Shown piece after piece: positions 26,968-36,285 of a DNA stretch of 64,000 nt. The stretch spans positions 186,001-250,000 of the forward strand of contig NZ_QPEX01000046.1 of NCBI RefSeq assembly GCF_003335505.1. Reading direction: 5' to 3'. The notes under the pieces are model-generated. The model saw only the letters and a program-made list of their open reading frames with translations. It had not been told where the DNA came from and searched no databases. The position numbers and the translations under genes were made by a program. Each line of letters opens with the position of its first letter. Position 1 is the first letter of the stretch. The stretch comes from Bremerella cremea. GTDB taxonomy: Bacteria; Planctomycetota; Planctomycetia; Pirellulales; Pirellulaceae.

Positions 26968-27954
26968 ATGCTGACGTATATCACACGTCGCTTATTCATC
27001 GGAATCTTCACGATCTTGGCTGTGACATGCCTTGTTTACGGATTGATCCGAAACATGCCGGGCACTCCGCTTACGATGGTTCAGGGCCTCCCCAGCATGG
27101 ACCGGGCGATGTCCGAGAAACAGATCAAGGAACTTGAAAAGCAGTATCACCTGGATAAGCACTGGCTGGTCGGATACGGCTATTGGGTCGCCAACGTTGT
27201 GCAAGGAGACCTCGGTCGCGGTATTAGTTTCACCGATCGCCGCCTCGTTACCGACATCATCCTCGACAAGATCCCCAACACGTTAATGCTGACGATGACT
27301 TCGCTAGTTTTAACGTACCTGCTTTGCATTCCGATGGGCTTGTTTTCGACTGCCCGTAACGGAACGCCAACCGAACGGACGATGAGCATCACGCTCTATG
27401 TTTTGTACGCGTTGCCCACCTTTGTCGCGGCGATTTACCTGAACATCTTTTTCGCCGTCTATCTCGATTGGTTGCCCCTTTCCGGCATGACCAGTCCCGA
27501 CTACCGCGATCTAAGCACGCTCGGCAAAACCTGGGATGTGTTCAAGCACACGATTTTGCCGATCACCTGTTTGACGTACGGTTCGCTGGCCTACTATACC
27601 CGCTTCGTCAAAGCCAACATGATGGAGACCATTCAGCAAGACTACATTCGCACGGCCAGGGCTAAAGGGGTGGGGCCGTTTAAGGTGTTGGTCGTCCACG
27701 CGTTTCGCAATTCGCTGATTCCTTTAGTCACGCTAATTGGCTTGACGCTGCCTACCTTGTTGGCCGGGTCGGTCATTCTGGAACACATCTACCAGTGGGA
27801 CGGAATCGGCCAGCTCTTCATTTCCAAAATTGGCCAACGAGACTATCCGGTGATCATGGGGCTGGTACTCATGTTTTCCATCATGACCTTGATCGGCCAA
27901 TTGTTGGCTGACATCCTCTACGCCGTTGTTGACCCCCGGATCACCTACTCCTAA
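26968..27954 (+). CDS. dppB: Dipeptide/oligopeptide ABC transporter permease (DppB type)
   Basis: A 328-residue membrane protein with an N-terminal helix typical of DppB/OppB (RRLFIGIFTILAVTCLVYG), five further helices and the EAA loop YIRTARAKGVGPFKVLVVHAF, which couples to the ATPase. The ending DILYAVVDPRITYS is the family C-terminus. It lies 53 bp after the binding protein and 2 bp before the second permease. Inner membrane; transports the peptide from the binding protein. Confidence 0.94.
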   Translation: MLTYITRRLFIGIFTILAVTCLVYGLIRNMPGTPLTMVQGLPSMDRAMSEKQIKELEKQYHLDKHWLVGYGYWVANVVQGDLGRGISFTDRRLVTDIILDKIPNTLMLTMTSLVLTYLLCIPMGLFSTARNGTPTERTMSITLYVLYALPTFVAAIYLNIFFAVYLDWLPLSGMTSPDYRDLSTLGKTWDVFKHTILPITCLTYGSLAYYTRFVKANMMETIQQDYIRTARAKGVGPFKVLVVHAFRNSLIPLVTLIGLTLPTLLAGSVILEHIYQWDGIGQLFISKIGQRDYPVIMGLVLMFSIMTLIGQLLADILYAVVDPRITYS

Positions 27955-27956
27955 GC

Positions 27957-29060
27957 ATGAACGCCGCTCAACAGTCCGCTACAAAAGACGCCAAGCCGGC
28001 TGTATCGCTCGGTTTCTGGGCCACCAGCTGGCGTTACTTCCGTCGTCGTTTTTTCGCGATGGCAGCGTTATCGTACGTGATCTTCCTGGGACTCGTCGCG
28101 ATCTTCTCGCCCGCGATTGTTGGCACCAAGCCGATCGTTTGTTATTACAAAGGGCACGTCTACTTCCCGGCGATGGGTTACTTCTATCGTGAGTGGGAAA
28201 ACGCGATCTTTACTACCGGCGATCACTTCGACAACCAATACGAAGCGAACCTGAAAAAGAACGATCCCAACAGTTGGGCCATCTGGCCGTTGATTCGCCA
28301 AGACCCGATCGAACCGGTCAAAGATGGCTGGTTCGCCAACCAACCAGGCAACCCCACCGCCCTTGAAGGTTACCCCACCTGGCAAAACATGTTCGGCACG
28401 AGCCGCTTAGGCGTGGATGTATTTGCCCAATTAGTCCACGGTACGCGGGTCGCGTTGCTGGTGGGCTTTGTTTCGATGGGCATTGCGTCGGTGATTGGGA
28501 TTTTTATCGGAGCCGTCTCAGGCTATTTCGGAGGCTGGATCGATTTCATCCTCTCTCGCCTCATTGAAGTCGTGCTCTGCGTTCCGACTTTGATTTTGGT
28601 GATTGCCTTATTGGCCGTTGTCGAACATCCCAGTATCTGGCAAGTGGTGCTGGTCATCGGCCTGACCGGCTGGACCGGCATCGCTCGACTCACCCGGGCC
28701 GAGTTCCTGAAGATCAAACAAATTGAATATGTCGCTGCCGCCAAAGCGATGGGGGCTGGCCCTTTCCGGATCATGTTCGTTCATATCCTCCGCAACTCGC
28801 TGGCGCCGATTCTCGTGCCGATTACCTTCGGCATTGCGGCGGCTATTTTCACCGAGAGTGCCCTTAGCTTCCTCGGCATCGGGGCCGATACCGAAACACC
28901 TACCTGGGGACGCGTGTTACGCGAAGGGCAAGAGCATATCCGCTCGATGTGGTGGCTCAACTTCTTCCCCGGACTAGCGATTTTCACCACCGTGTTGGCT
29001 TACAATTTGATTGGGGAAGGCATCCAGGAAGCGACCGACCCTCGAACCCGCGACGCCTAA
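27957..29060 (+). CDS. dppC: Dipeptide/oligopeptide ABC transporter permease (DppC type)
   Basis: ATG two bases after the preceding stop. Six predicted helices; the EAA loop reads YVAAAKAMGAGPFRIMFVHI and the end DPRTRDA is that of DppC/OppC. About 100 extra residues form a periplasmic loop after helix 1 (from VCYYKGHVYFPAMGYF to YPTWQNMFGTSRLG), as in several planctomycete and Legionella-type oligopeptide permeases. Works as a heterodimer with the upstream permease. Confidence 0.94.
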   Translation: MNAAQQSATKDAKPAVSLGFWATSWRYFRRRFFAMAALSYVIFLGLVAIFSPAIVGTKPIVCYYKGHVYFPAMGYFYREWENAIFTTGDHFDNQYEANLKKNDPNSWAIWPLIRQDPIEPVKDGWFANQPGNPTALEGYPTWQNMFGTSRLGVDVFAQLVHGTRVALLVGFVSMGIASVIGIFIGAVSGYFGGWIDFILSRLIEVVLCVPTLILVIALLAVVEHPSIWQVVLVIGLTGWTGIARLTRAEFLKIKQIEYVAAAKAMGAGPFRIMFVHILRNSLAPILVPITFGIAAAIFTESALSFLGIGADTETPTWGRVLREGQEHIRSMWWLNFFPGLAIFTTVLAYNLIGEGIQEATDPRTRDA

Positions 29061-29084
29061 CCACCACCGCCAGACCCGCGAACT

Positions 29085-30959
29085 ATGACTAAAATCCTGC
29101 TCAAAGTTGACGACCTACGAACGTTCTTTCATGGCGAAGAAGTCGTCAAAGCGGTCGATGGGATTTCCTTCAAGCTGGAAGAAGGAGAAACCCTGGGTAT
29201 CGTCGGCGAATCTGGCTCCGGCAAATCGGTCACGTCGCTGTCGATCATGCAGCTTCTCGCCCGTAGTGCCCAGATTGAATCGGGCACCATCTCATTCCTC
29301 GGCACCGACCTGGTTCGCCTGCCCGATCCGGCGATGCGGAAGATTCGGGGCAAAGATATCAGCATGATCTTCCAAGAGCCGATGACCTCGCTGAACCCGG
29401 TTTTCACCGTCGGGTCGCAGGTCATGGAAGCGATCCGGCTGCATCAACGTGTCAGCAAGACCGAGGCCCGCGAACAAACGATTCAACTGTTCGACGAGGT
29501 CGGCATCCCCGAACCACACAAACGGATCCACTACTACCCGCATCAAATGTCGGGCGGGCAAAAGCAGCGAGTCATGATCGCGATGGCTCTCAGTTGCAAT
29601 CCCAAACTGCTGATCGCGGACGAACCAACCACCGCGTTGGACGTCACCATTCAGGCTCAAATCCTCGACATCCTTCGCCGTCTGCGCGATAGTCGCGGCA
29701 TGTCGATCCTCTTCATCACGCACGACTTGGGGGTCATCGCCGAAATCGCGGACCATGTGCTGGTCATGTATCGCGGGAAAGTTGTCGAACATGGCGAGAT
29801 TCAGCAGATCTTCGAGAACCCTCAGCATGCCTACACCAAGGGGCTGCTAGCATGTCGTCCTCGGCTCGATACCAAATTCCGCCGCTTGCCGACGGTAAGC
29901 GACTTCATGGAATCGACGGCGACCGAAGTAGGCATCGAGATCACTGAAAAAGAGATGTCGACCGAGAAGTTCGACCAACTGCTGCAAACTGGTCGCGGCC
30001 GGTTGCTGCATCCCAAGCCAATCCTCAAAGAGATCGGCCATCCGTGGCGTGACGGCGAATACCGTGCCGACACCAAGTGCGTGGCCGACGACGAGAAACC
30101 AATTCTCAGGGTACGTGGTCTGCAAGTTCACTTTCCGATCCGCAAAGGTGTCTTCTCGCGGGTACATGGGCATGTCAAAGCGGTCGACGGAATCGATTTC
30201 GATGTTTTCCGAGGACAAACGCTGGGGCTTGTCGGCGAATCGGGTTGTGGCAAGACGACCACCGGCAGGGCCATCTTGCGGCTGATCGAGCCCACCGATG
30301 GCATGGTCGAGTTCCAAGGTCAAAACGTTCGCGCACTGCGTGGAGCCTCCCTGCGAGAGATGCGGAAAAAGCTGCAAATCATCTTCCAAGACCCCTACGG
30401 CAGCTTGAATCCGCGTATGACGATTGAATCGGCCATTTGCGAACCGATGGTGATTCAAGGTCTGGGTGGCACGCGCAAACAGCAAAGCCAGCGGGCCGCC
30501 GAGCTGATGGAAGAGGTCGGCATGAACCCAGATCACTTGCGGCGTTATCCCCACGAGTTCTCTGGCGGGCAGCGGCAACGAATCTGCATCGCCCGCGCCT
30601 TGGCCGTGAAGCCTGAGTTTTTAGTCTGCGACGAATCGGTCTCGGCCCTCGACGTGTCGGTGCAAGCTCAAGTTCTTAATCTGCTGAAAGACCTACAAGA
30701 GCGACACGGCTTGACCTATATCTTCATCAGCCACGACCTTTCGGTGGTGAAGTTTATGGCCGATATGATGGCCGTGATGAATGCTGGCAAGATCGTCGAA
30801 TTCGGCCCCGCTGAAGACATCTACGCCAATCCGGCCGAGGAATATACCCGCAAGCTAATCAGTGCCACCCCAAAAGACAGCCTGGAACATATCCAGATGC
30901 GGCAAGCAGAGCGGAAGCAGGCCCGGGCCGAACGTCTCAGCACGATCGCTGCGGTGTAA
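29085..30959 (+). CDS. Fused DppD-DppF type ABC ATPase
   Basis: One 624-residue chain with two complete peptide-type ATPase modules. The first has GESGSGKSVTS, MSGGQKQRVMIAMAL and LLIADEPTTALD; the second GESGCGKTTTGRA, FSGGQRQRICIARAL and FLVCDESVSALD (the Walker B Glu is kept, Pro replaced by Ser). Each ends in an oligopeptide-type C-terminal extension. It drives the two permeases just upstream, replacing separate DppD and DppF, as GsiA and YejF do. It closes the operon; no clear terminator follows. Confidence 0.95.
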   Translation: MTKILLKVDDLRTFFHGEEVVKAVDGISFKLEEGETLGIVGESGSGKSVTSLSIMQLLARSAQIESGTISFLGTDLVRLPDPAMRKIRGKDISMIFQEPMTSLNPVFTVGSQVMEAIRLHQRVSKTEAREQTIQLFDEVGIPEPHKRIHYYPHQMSGGQKQRVMIAMALSCNPKLLIADEPTTALDVTIQAQILDILRRLRDSRGMSILFITHDLGVIAEIADHVLVMYRGKVVEHGEIQQIFENPQHAYTKGLLACRPRLDTKFRRLPTVSDFMESTATEVGIEITEKEMSTEKFDQLLQTGRGRLLHPKPILKEIGHPWRDGEYRADTKCVADDEKPILRVRGLQVHFPIRKGVFSRVHGHVKAVDGIDFDVFRGQTLGLVGESGCGKTTTGRAILRLIEPTDGMVEFQGQNVRALRGASLREMRKKLQIIFQDPYGSLNPRMTIESAICEPMVIQGLGGTRKQQSQRAAELMEEVGMNPDHLRRYPHEFSGGQRQRICIARALAVKPEFLVCDESVSALDVSVQAQVLNLLKDLQERHGLTYIFISHDLSVVKFMADMMAVMNAGKIVEFGPAEDIYANPAEEYTRKLISATPKDSLEHIQMRQAERKQARAERLSTIAAV

Positions 30960-31178
30960 TTTCTACTTCAGCTTTGTCCCCTGCTTAAGCAGACGAGAGC
31001 ATGGCACCGAATTCGGTTTATGCCCGTGAACGAGCCGACGTTGAACCTTTTTCGCCGTTCGGCTGTCTATCTCCTATCGTTTCAACCGCACTCCGCGCAT
31101 CGGGCGGGGTGGGTTACAATGCTTCACTCTTGAATGATTGAACCCCAGCGCTAGGACCTCGACCGCGAGAAATTCCCC
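30960..31178. other. Gap between peptide transporter operon and metG
   Basis: About 220 bp, GC-rich, no gene. Presumably holds the metG promoter. No T-box or SAM-responsive structure recognised. Confidence 0.4.
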
Positions 31179-33239
31179 ATGGCACGACGCATTTTGGTCA
31201 CCTCTGCCCTGCCGTACGCAAACGGGCCGATTCACATCGGGCACTTGGTGGAATACATCCAGACCGATATCTGGGTTCGCTTTCAGAAGCTGCAAGGAAA
31301 CGATTGCCGTTACTTCTGCGCCGATGATACGCACGGTACGGCGATCATGATCAGCGCTCAAAAGAACGGCGTGACCGAAGAGCAGTTCATCGCCAAGATG
31401 AGCGAAGAACACCAGCAAGACTTCGCCGGTTTCGGGATCGAATTCGACAATTATGGCTCGACCCATAGCGATGAAAACCGCGCCATCTGCGGCGAGTTCT
31501 GGCAAGCGCTGCGCGAGGCCGATCTGATCGTCGAGAAGGACGTGCATCAGCTGTACGACCCAGAAGCCAAAACCTTCCTGGCCGACCGCTTCGTCCGGGG
31601 CACGTGCCCTAAGTGCGGTGCCGAGAATCAGCCAGGCGATAACTGCTCGAAGTGCGGTGCCGCTTACACCCCGGCCGATCTGGTCGATCCGAAGAGCACC
31701 CTCTCGGGCGCCACGCCAGAACTGAAAACCTGGAAGCACTTGTTTGTGCAGCTTGAGAAGCTTCATCCCTTCCTGGAAGAGTGGTCGCAAAGCGGCAAGC
31801 ACCTGCAAGACGAAGTTGCCAACTACCTGAAAGGGCACTTCCTCGGCGAAGAGCTACGCGACTGGGACATCTCGCGTCCCGGCCCTTATTTCGGCTTCGA
31901 GATCCCCGACAGCCCAGGCGATTACTGGTACGTTTGGTTCGATGCTCCGATTGGCTATATCGCCTCGACTAAGCAGTGGTGCGATAAGAACGGCGAAGAC
32001 CTGGCCAAGTGGTGGAAGAACCCTGAGACCGAGATTCACCACTTCATCGGCAAAGACATCACCTACTTCCACACACTGTTCTGGCCCGGCATGCTGAAAA
32101 CGGCAGGCTACACCCTGCCGACCAAGGTTCACATTCACGGCTTCTTGACGGTCGACGGCAAGAAGATGTCCAAGAGCGACGGGACCTTCATCAAAGCGGC
32201 CACCTACCTCAAGCATTTAGACCCAGCTTACGTCCGCTACTACTACGCCACGAAGCTCGGTCCACGCTTGGACGATCTCGATTTGAACGTGAAAGAGTTC
32301 GTCGACAAGGTCGACGCCGACCTGCGCGGCAAGGTGGTGAACCTGGCTTCGCGGGCCGCCAAGTTTGTCGAGAAGACCGGCCTATCAGCAACCTACCCGG
32401 ATGATGGTGGCTTGTTTGAACGAGGCGCGAAAGCAGGCCAAGAGATCGCCAAGGCGTACGAAGATTGCGACCTGAACAAAGCCATGCGGTTGATTCTGGA
32501 ACTAGCCGATGCGGCCAATCCTTACATCGAAGCGAACAAGCCCTGGGAGCTGCGGAAGGACCCGGCCAACGCCCAGAAGCTACAAGACGTTTGCACCGTC
32601 GGGCTCAACTTGTTTCGCCAGATCATCATTTACTTGTCGCCGGTCTTGCCGAAGCTGGCAGCCGATACCGGTGCGTTGCTGAACGATCCAATTACCAGTT
32701 GGGAACAATCCCAGACACCCTTGACCGGCACCGCCGTCAATAAATTTCAACACCTGATTCAACGAGTCGAGCCAGATAAGGTCCAAGCCATGATTGATGA
32801 CAGCAAGGAAGAAGCTGCCGCCGAAGCCCCAGCCACCGCCAGCCAAGCCGACGAAACTGCTACCAAGTTCGCCGACAGCGCTCAGCCCTTGGTCGACGAA
32901 CCGATGACCGAAGAATGCACGATCGACGACTTCGTCAAAGTCGACCTGCGTGTTGCTCGGATTCTTTCAGCAGAAGAGGTCCCCGATGCTCGCAAGCTGT
33001 TGAAATTGACGCTGGGTCTGGGGGGCGATGCCCGCAAGCAAGTCTTCGCCGGGATCAAGGCCGCCTACAAACCAGAAGAACTGGTCGGACGCTTGGTAAT
33101 TATGGTCGCCAACCTCAAGCCTCGCCAAATGAAGTTTGGCCTCAGCGAAGGCATGGTCTGCGCCAGCGGCCCCGGTGGGGAAGAAGTCTTCCTGCTCAGC
33201 CCCGATGAAGGTGCTAAGCCAGGGCAGCGAATTCACTAA
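31179..33239 (+). CDS. metG: Methionyl-tRNA synthetase
   Basis: A 686-residue class I synthetase charging tRNA-Met. It has PIHIGHLVEY (HIGH), a zinc knuckle CPKCGAENQPGDNCSKC, and KKMSKSDGTF (KMSKS). After the helical anticodon-binding domain and an Ala/Glu-rich linker (about residues 550-580), a C-terminal OB-fold tRNA-binding domain (IDDFVKVDLRVARILSAEEV to the end) promotes dimerisation and tRNA binding. This is the long E. coli-like type. Monocistronic by spacing. Confidence 0.98.
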   Translation: MARRILVTSALPYANGPIHIGHLVEYIQTDIWVRFQKLQGNDCRYFCADDTHGTAIMISAQKNGVTEEQFIAKMSEEHQQDFAGFGIEFDNYGSTHSDENRAICGEFWQALREADLIVEKDVHQLYDPEAKTFLADRFVRGTCPKCGAENQPGDNCSKCGAAYTPADLVDPKSTLSGATPELKTWKHLFVQLEKLHPFLEEWSQSGKHLQDEVANYLKGHFLGEELRDWDISRPGPYFGFEIPDSPGDYWYVWFDAPIGYIASTKQWCDKNGEDLAKWWKNPETEIHHFIGKDITYFHTLFWPGMLKTAGYTLPTKVHIHGFLTVDGKKMSKSDGTFIKAATYLKHLDPAYVRYYYATKLGPRLDDLDLNVKEFVDKVDADLRGKVVNLASRAAKFVEKTGLSATYPDDGGLFERGAKAGQEIAKAYEDCDLNKAMRLILELADAANPYIEANKPWELRKDPANAQKLQDVCTVGLNLFRQIIIYLSPVLPKLAADTGALLNDPITSWEQSQTPLTGTAVNKFQHLIQRVEPDKVQAMIDDSKEEAAAEAPATASQADETATKFADSAQPLVDEPMTEECTIDDFVKVDLRVARILSAEEVPDARKLLKLTLGLGGDARKQVFAGIKAAYKPEELVGRLVIMVANLKPRQMKFGLSEGMVCASGPGGEEVFLLSPDEGAKPGQRIH

Positions 33240-33293
33240 ACGCGTTTTGCGATCGTGATCGCAGTGCGAAGTGAGTACCGAATCAGCAAGGCC

Positions 33294-33312
33294 CCCGGGC
33301 AAAATGCCCGGG
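33294..33312. terminator. GC hairpin after metG
   Basis: Stem CCCGGGC / GCCCGGG with loop AAAAT, 55 bp after the metG stop and before the convergent gene end at 33375. It lacks a T-run, so it may be a Rho-linked end or RNA-stabilising hairpin. Confidence 0.5.
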
Positions 33313-33374
33313 CCGCCCCGAATTTGCTGGCTGGAATAAGCGCAAACGCTGGCCAGCCTAGCAAGGCTCTGGGC

Positions 33375-33905
33375 TTACGTCCCTCGTAGGCCAAGTACCG
33401 TCTCGACCGCGTAAAGATCGAGCTGTAGCTGGTTGGCGATTTCTTCGGCCGAGTGCCCTTCGTCGGCCATTTGATAGACTTCAAGCTTCTTTTCGTCGTC
33501 GCACAGCAGTTCTGACACAGCGGCGAAGTTGGGGGCCCCTTGGTCGGCCAAGACTTGGCTTTCGCGCACGACCGGCTCAATCGCGGCCCGCTGTTCTGCG
33601 GTTAGCTCGGCAGCTTTCACCTTCAGTAAGGTGCGATGCAGGACCAACAGCTTCGTATCGACGATCGCCTGCAGTTCGCGCGTGCGTTCTAGCATTTCGA
33701 CCTGCCACTGATTCAACTCACGAGGACCATCCGACATGGTCCATTCTTTGGTCTGGGGGCGAGGCGTTCTGGCCAAGTAGTCATCTTTACCACGCTCTTT
33801 TTTTGCGCGGCGTAACCCTTGCCAGCTCCGGCGCATCAGCAACCAGATGAGCAGGATTAACCCGCCGAAAAACATCAGATAGGGTGCGTAGCTTTCTTCG
33901 CCCAT
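33375..33905 (-). CDS. Membrane-anchored protein of unknown function
   Basis: Start at 33905 follows AAGGAAG with ideal spacing. One membrane helix (about residues 7-24: YLMFFGGLILLIWLLM) is followed by a basic cytosolic stretch RRSWQGLRRAKKERGK and a helical domain rich in Glu/Gln/Leu. The last 40 residues (YQMADEGHSAEEIANQLQL) resemble a small helix-turn-helix used to sense or bind repeated helices. Third gene of a probable rlmN operon. No known function recognised. Confidence 0.75.
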   Translation of the reverse strand: MGEESYAPYLMFFGGLILLIWLLMRRSWQGLRRAKKERGKDDYLARTPRPQTKEWTMSDGPRELNQWQVEMLERTRELQAIVDTKLLVLHRTLLKVKAAELTAEQRAAIEPVVRESQVLADQGAPNFAAVSELLCDDEKKLEVYQMADEGHSAEEIANQLQLDLYAVETVLGLRGT

Positions 33906-33938
33906 AACCGGCTTCCTTGCTGGCGGCGTCTGCCGCAA

Positions 33939-34604
33939 TTACTGGTCGAGTACCAAGTACTTGTCCAACAAAGCCTCAACTCCGATGCAATACTGCGAGC
34001 TGCTTTCGTTCTCTTGATAGACCGGGTCCATCGCCACAGCAGAAACCGAGTCGCGTAGGCCTAACAAAATCTCGCGCACGTGTTGCATATTGTGCAGCGG
34101 GATGGCCTGCCCTTCTTGGTTCTGCTTCTCGATGTACTTCTTGGCCTTCTCTTCGTCGGTGAACAAGTTTAACAGCGTTATCGGTCCGCCTTCTTCATTA
34201 CTACCAACGGTGCTACAGAAACCATCCGGTTGCTCGATAACAAACACTGGATAGTTCCAGGGAGAGTTGTCGACAATCAAAAAGTCTTCCAACAACGTCT
34301 TGATCTTGGCAATCCACTTAGCGTTAATGTCGAACTCGACCGGCTCTGGGTCGTATGCCACTTTAGTGACCGGCAATTTCAAGCTTTTCAGCAACCAGCG
34401 AAACTCTCGATCGTTATTCAACTGGCGCGGCTCGCCGATGATTCCGAACTGTTGCATGAACCCGAGAGCGACCGCTTCCGAAGAGTGGGTCGTCAAAATA
34501 TGCTGCGGCTGATCGTCGGTATCCTGGGGATCGACAATCGACGTATAACCTCCACCATGGGCAATCAAATAGAGCGGATATTCCCATTGAATTGGGGCAG
34601 CCAT
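33939..34604 (-). CDS. Protein with two tandem homologous domains, function unknown
   Basis: The start at 34604 (MAAPIQWEYP) is about 10 bases from GGAAGG; ATG 34613 sits too near it. The two halves (about residues 8-108 and 115-221) look alike: both open with YP(L/V)(Y/F)(L/V)I, continue with a glycine turn, carry a TH/FT...E motif, then R..LL..L..PV/SV..VA.DP and end in a hydrophobic helix with LL..(F/Y)L(I/V)(V/L)D. The layout loosely recalls SseB-like domains. Soluble, acidic, cytosolic. Second gene in the rlmN cluster, 33 bp before the next start. Confidence 0.75.
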   Translation of the reverse strand: MAAPIQWEYPLYLIAHGGGYTSIVDPQDTDDQPQHILTTHSSEAVALGFMQQFGIIGEPRQLNNDREFRWLLKSLKLPVTKVAYDPEPVEFDINAKWIAKIKTLLEDFLIVDNSPWNYPVFVIEQPDGFCSTVGSNEEGGPITLLNLFTDEEKAKKYIEKQNQEGQAIPLHNMQHVREILLGLRDSVSAVAMDPVYQENESSSQYCIGVEALLDKYLVLDQ

Positions 34605-34636
34605 GTCCAGCATTCCTTCCTTTTTCCAGTCCTTGT

Positions 34637-35713
34637 TTACTTATTAACCGTTTGCGTGGCCCGCAATTGCTTTGCGATTTCACGGTTCTCGCGTTGAATC
34701 AGTTGCCCACACGCTGCGGCGATGTCGGCCCCCAACGAATAACGAATTGTCACCGGGAATCCAGCCTCTTTCAGCGTGTTACCAAATCGCTCGCGAACTT
34801 CCTGACTGCTGCCGGTCAGGTGATCTGCGCCATCGATCGAATTGTAAGGGATCAAATTGATGTGTGCGGGGATGTTTTTCAGGAAAGCGATCAATTTTTC
34901 AGCATCCGAGTCGCGATCGGTCTGACCGGCAAGCATTAGGTACTCGATCATGACTCTTCGCTTTTCGGACAGCTTCAGCTGCAACAAGGTCTCGCGCAAT
35001 TGGGCAAGGGGGACACTTTTGGCCAGCGGAATCAGCTGCTCGCGGCCAGTTTCATCGGCGCTGTGCAGGCTCAGCGCTAAGTTGACCTGGGGGAACGCCT
35101 CGTCCAGACGTAGCATCTCAGCCGGGATTCCCACCGTCGAAACGAGTAGTCGTTGCGGTGAGTAATCGAGCAACAGAGGGGACGTAAGCACCGTGATCGC
35201 CTCGGTCACGTTCGCCGGATTGTGCAGCGGTTCTCCCATGCCCATGAAAACAATATTGCGGACGCGGCGATCTTCTTTGCGCAATAGCTCGTTGGCTTGC
35301 ACGACCTGATCGAGGATCTGTGCGGTGGTCAGATTCCGGGCGATTCCCATTTGGCCGGTCGCACAAAAGCGGCAAGCGGCTGCACAGCCGATTTGGGACG
35401 AGATGCACAACGACGTCCGCCCGGTGCCGGCTCGTAAGATGACCGATTCGATCATCAACCCTTCGTCGGTCCGAAAGAGGAGCTTGGACGCCCCATCGAG
35501 TTGGGAGTCGTGCCGCTCGGCCAATATTAAGGGATGTGGCTCGATCTCGGCCTGCAGGACGGCGGCAACCTCCGGGGCGACTTCGACCAATGCCTCTTCG
35601 AACGACCAGCCCTGCTTCAGCCACCGCGTGCGAAATTTGCGGAGCGAATGGACGGTTTGCGAATCGTTACCGAATCGCGAGTTCCAGGCGTTTACGTCGA
35701 ACCAGTGCAGCAT
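34637..35713 (-). CDS. rlmN: Dual-specificity rRNA/tRNA adenine-C2 methyltransferase RlmN
   Basis: Radical-SAM enzyme with SQIGCAAACRFCATG, which provides the CxxxCxxC cluster cysteines. GMGEPL, the SLHSADE strand and the C-terminal GADIAAACGQL with the resting-state methyl-carrying Cys are all present. It methylates A2503 of 23S rRNA and A37 of some tRNAs, tuning decoding. At 358 residues it is of normal length. Downstream on the same strand are two unknown genes, with short gaps, so they may be co-transcribed. Confidence 0.94.
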   Translation of the reverse strand: MLHWFDVNAWNSRFGNDSQTVHSLRKFRTRWLKQGWSFEEALVEVAPEVAAVLQAEIEPHPLILAERHDSQLDGASKLLFRTDEGLMIESVILRAGTGRTSLCISSQIGCAAACRFCATGQMGIARNLTTAQILDQVVQANELLRKEDRRVRNIVFMGMGEPLHNPANVTEAITVLTSPLLLDYSPQRLLVSTVGIPAEMLRLDEAFPQVNLALSLHSADETGREQLIPLAKSVPLAQLRETLLQLKLSEKRRVMIEYLMLAGQTDRDSDAEKLIAFLKNIPAHINLIPYNSIDGADHLTGSSQEVRERFGNTLKEAGFPVTIRYSLGADIAAACGQLIQRENREIAKQLRATQTVNK

Positions 35714-35858
35714 AAATTGAGATCTCGATACCTTGCCCCAAGTATAGCAACCTGCGGCCCAATCTTACGATGCTACTTGACACAGCGGACTTCTTTTTTG
35801 ACACCGATTTACCCTGTGGGATCGCCGAAAGCGACTCTGATCGTAATAATTTCGTCCA

Positions 35859-36251
35859 ATGAAATCGTTCCATTTCCCCCATTGGGTGCCCAACTTTATG
35901 TCTACGATTCTGACCACTGCGGTCCTTTTGGCGATGTCGAATATCTTTATGACGTTCGCTTGGTATGCCCATTTAAAGGATCTCGATAAACGCCCTTGGA
36001 TCTTGGCGGTTTTAATAAGCTGGGGCATTGCGTTCTTCGAGTACCTCATTCAGGTGCCAGCCAATCGAATCGGTTTCACCAAAATGGATCTCGGGCAACT
36101 CAAGATCTTGCAAGAGGCGATCACCCTCACGGTCTTTGTCCCCTTCGCTGTTTTCTACATGAAGCAACCCCTCAAGCTCGACTTCTTATGGGCCGCGCTG
36201 TGCATCTGTGGAGCGGTCTATTTCATCTTTCGTAGTAACCCAGCGGTTTGA
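35859..36251 (+). CDS. DUF486 small multidrug-like membrane protein
   Basis: About 130 residues with four predicted helices. LLAMSNIFMTFAWYAHLK, then WGIAFFEYLIQVPANRIG and the closing CICGAVYFIF are the recognised DUF486 pattern, a DMT-superfamily relative with no assigned substrate. Starts at 35859 or 35898 (MSTILTTAVLL) are both possible; the shorter is nearer to the family norm. A 490-bp gap with repeats follows. Confidence 0.88.
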   Translation: MKSFHFPHWVPNFMSTILTTAVLLAMSNIFMTFAWYAHLKDLDKRPWILAVLISWGIAFFEYLIQVPANRIGFTKMDLGQLKILQEAITLTVFVPFAVFYMKQPLKLDFLWAALCICGAVYFIFRSNPAV

Positions 36252-36285
36252 TAGGCGGGGAATGATTGTCCTCTCATCCCACTCG

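Noticed and set aside
31074..31838. Long minus-strand reading frame opposite metG
   Set aside because: Opposes conserved metG sequence, no family features.
33249..33262. Palindrome GCGATCGTGATCGC after metG
   Set aside because: Short GATC-containing palindromes are expected by chance in this genome's codon usage; no sign of function.
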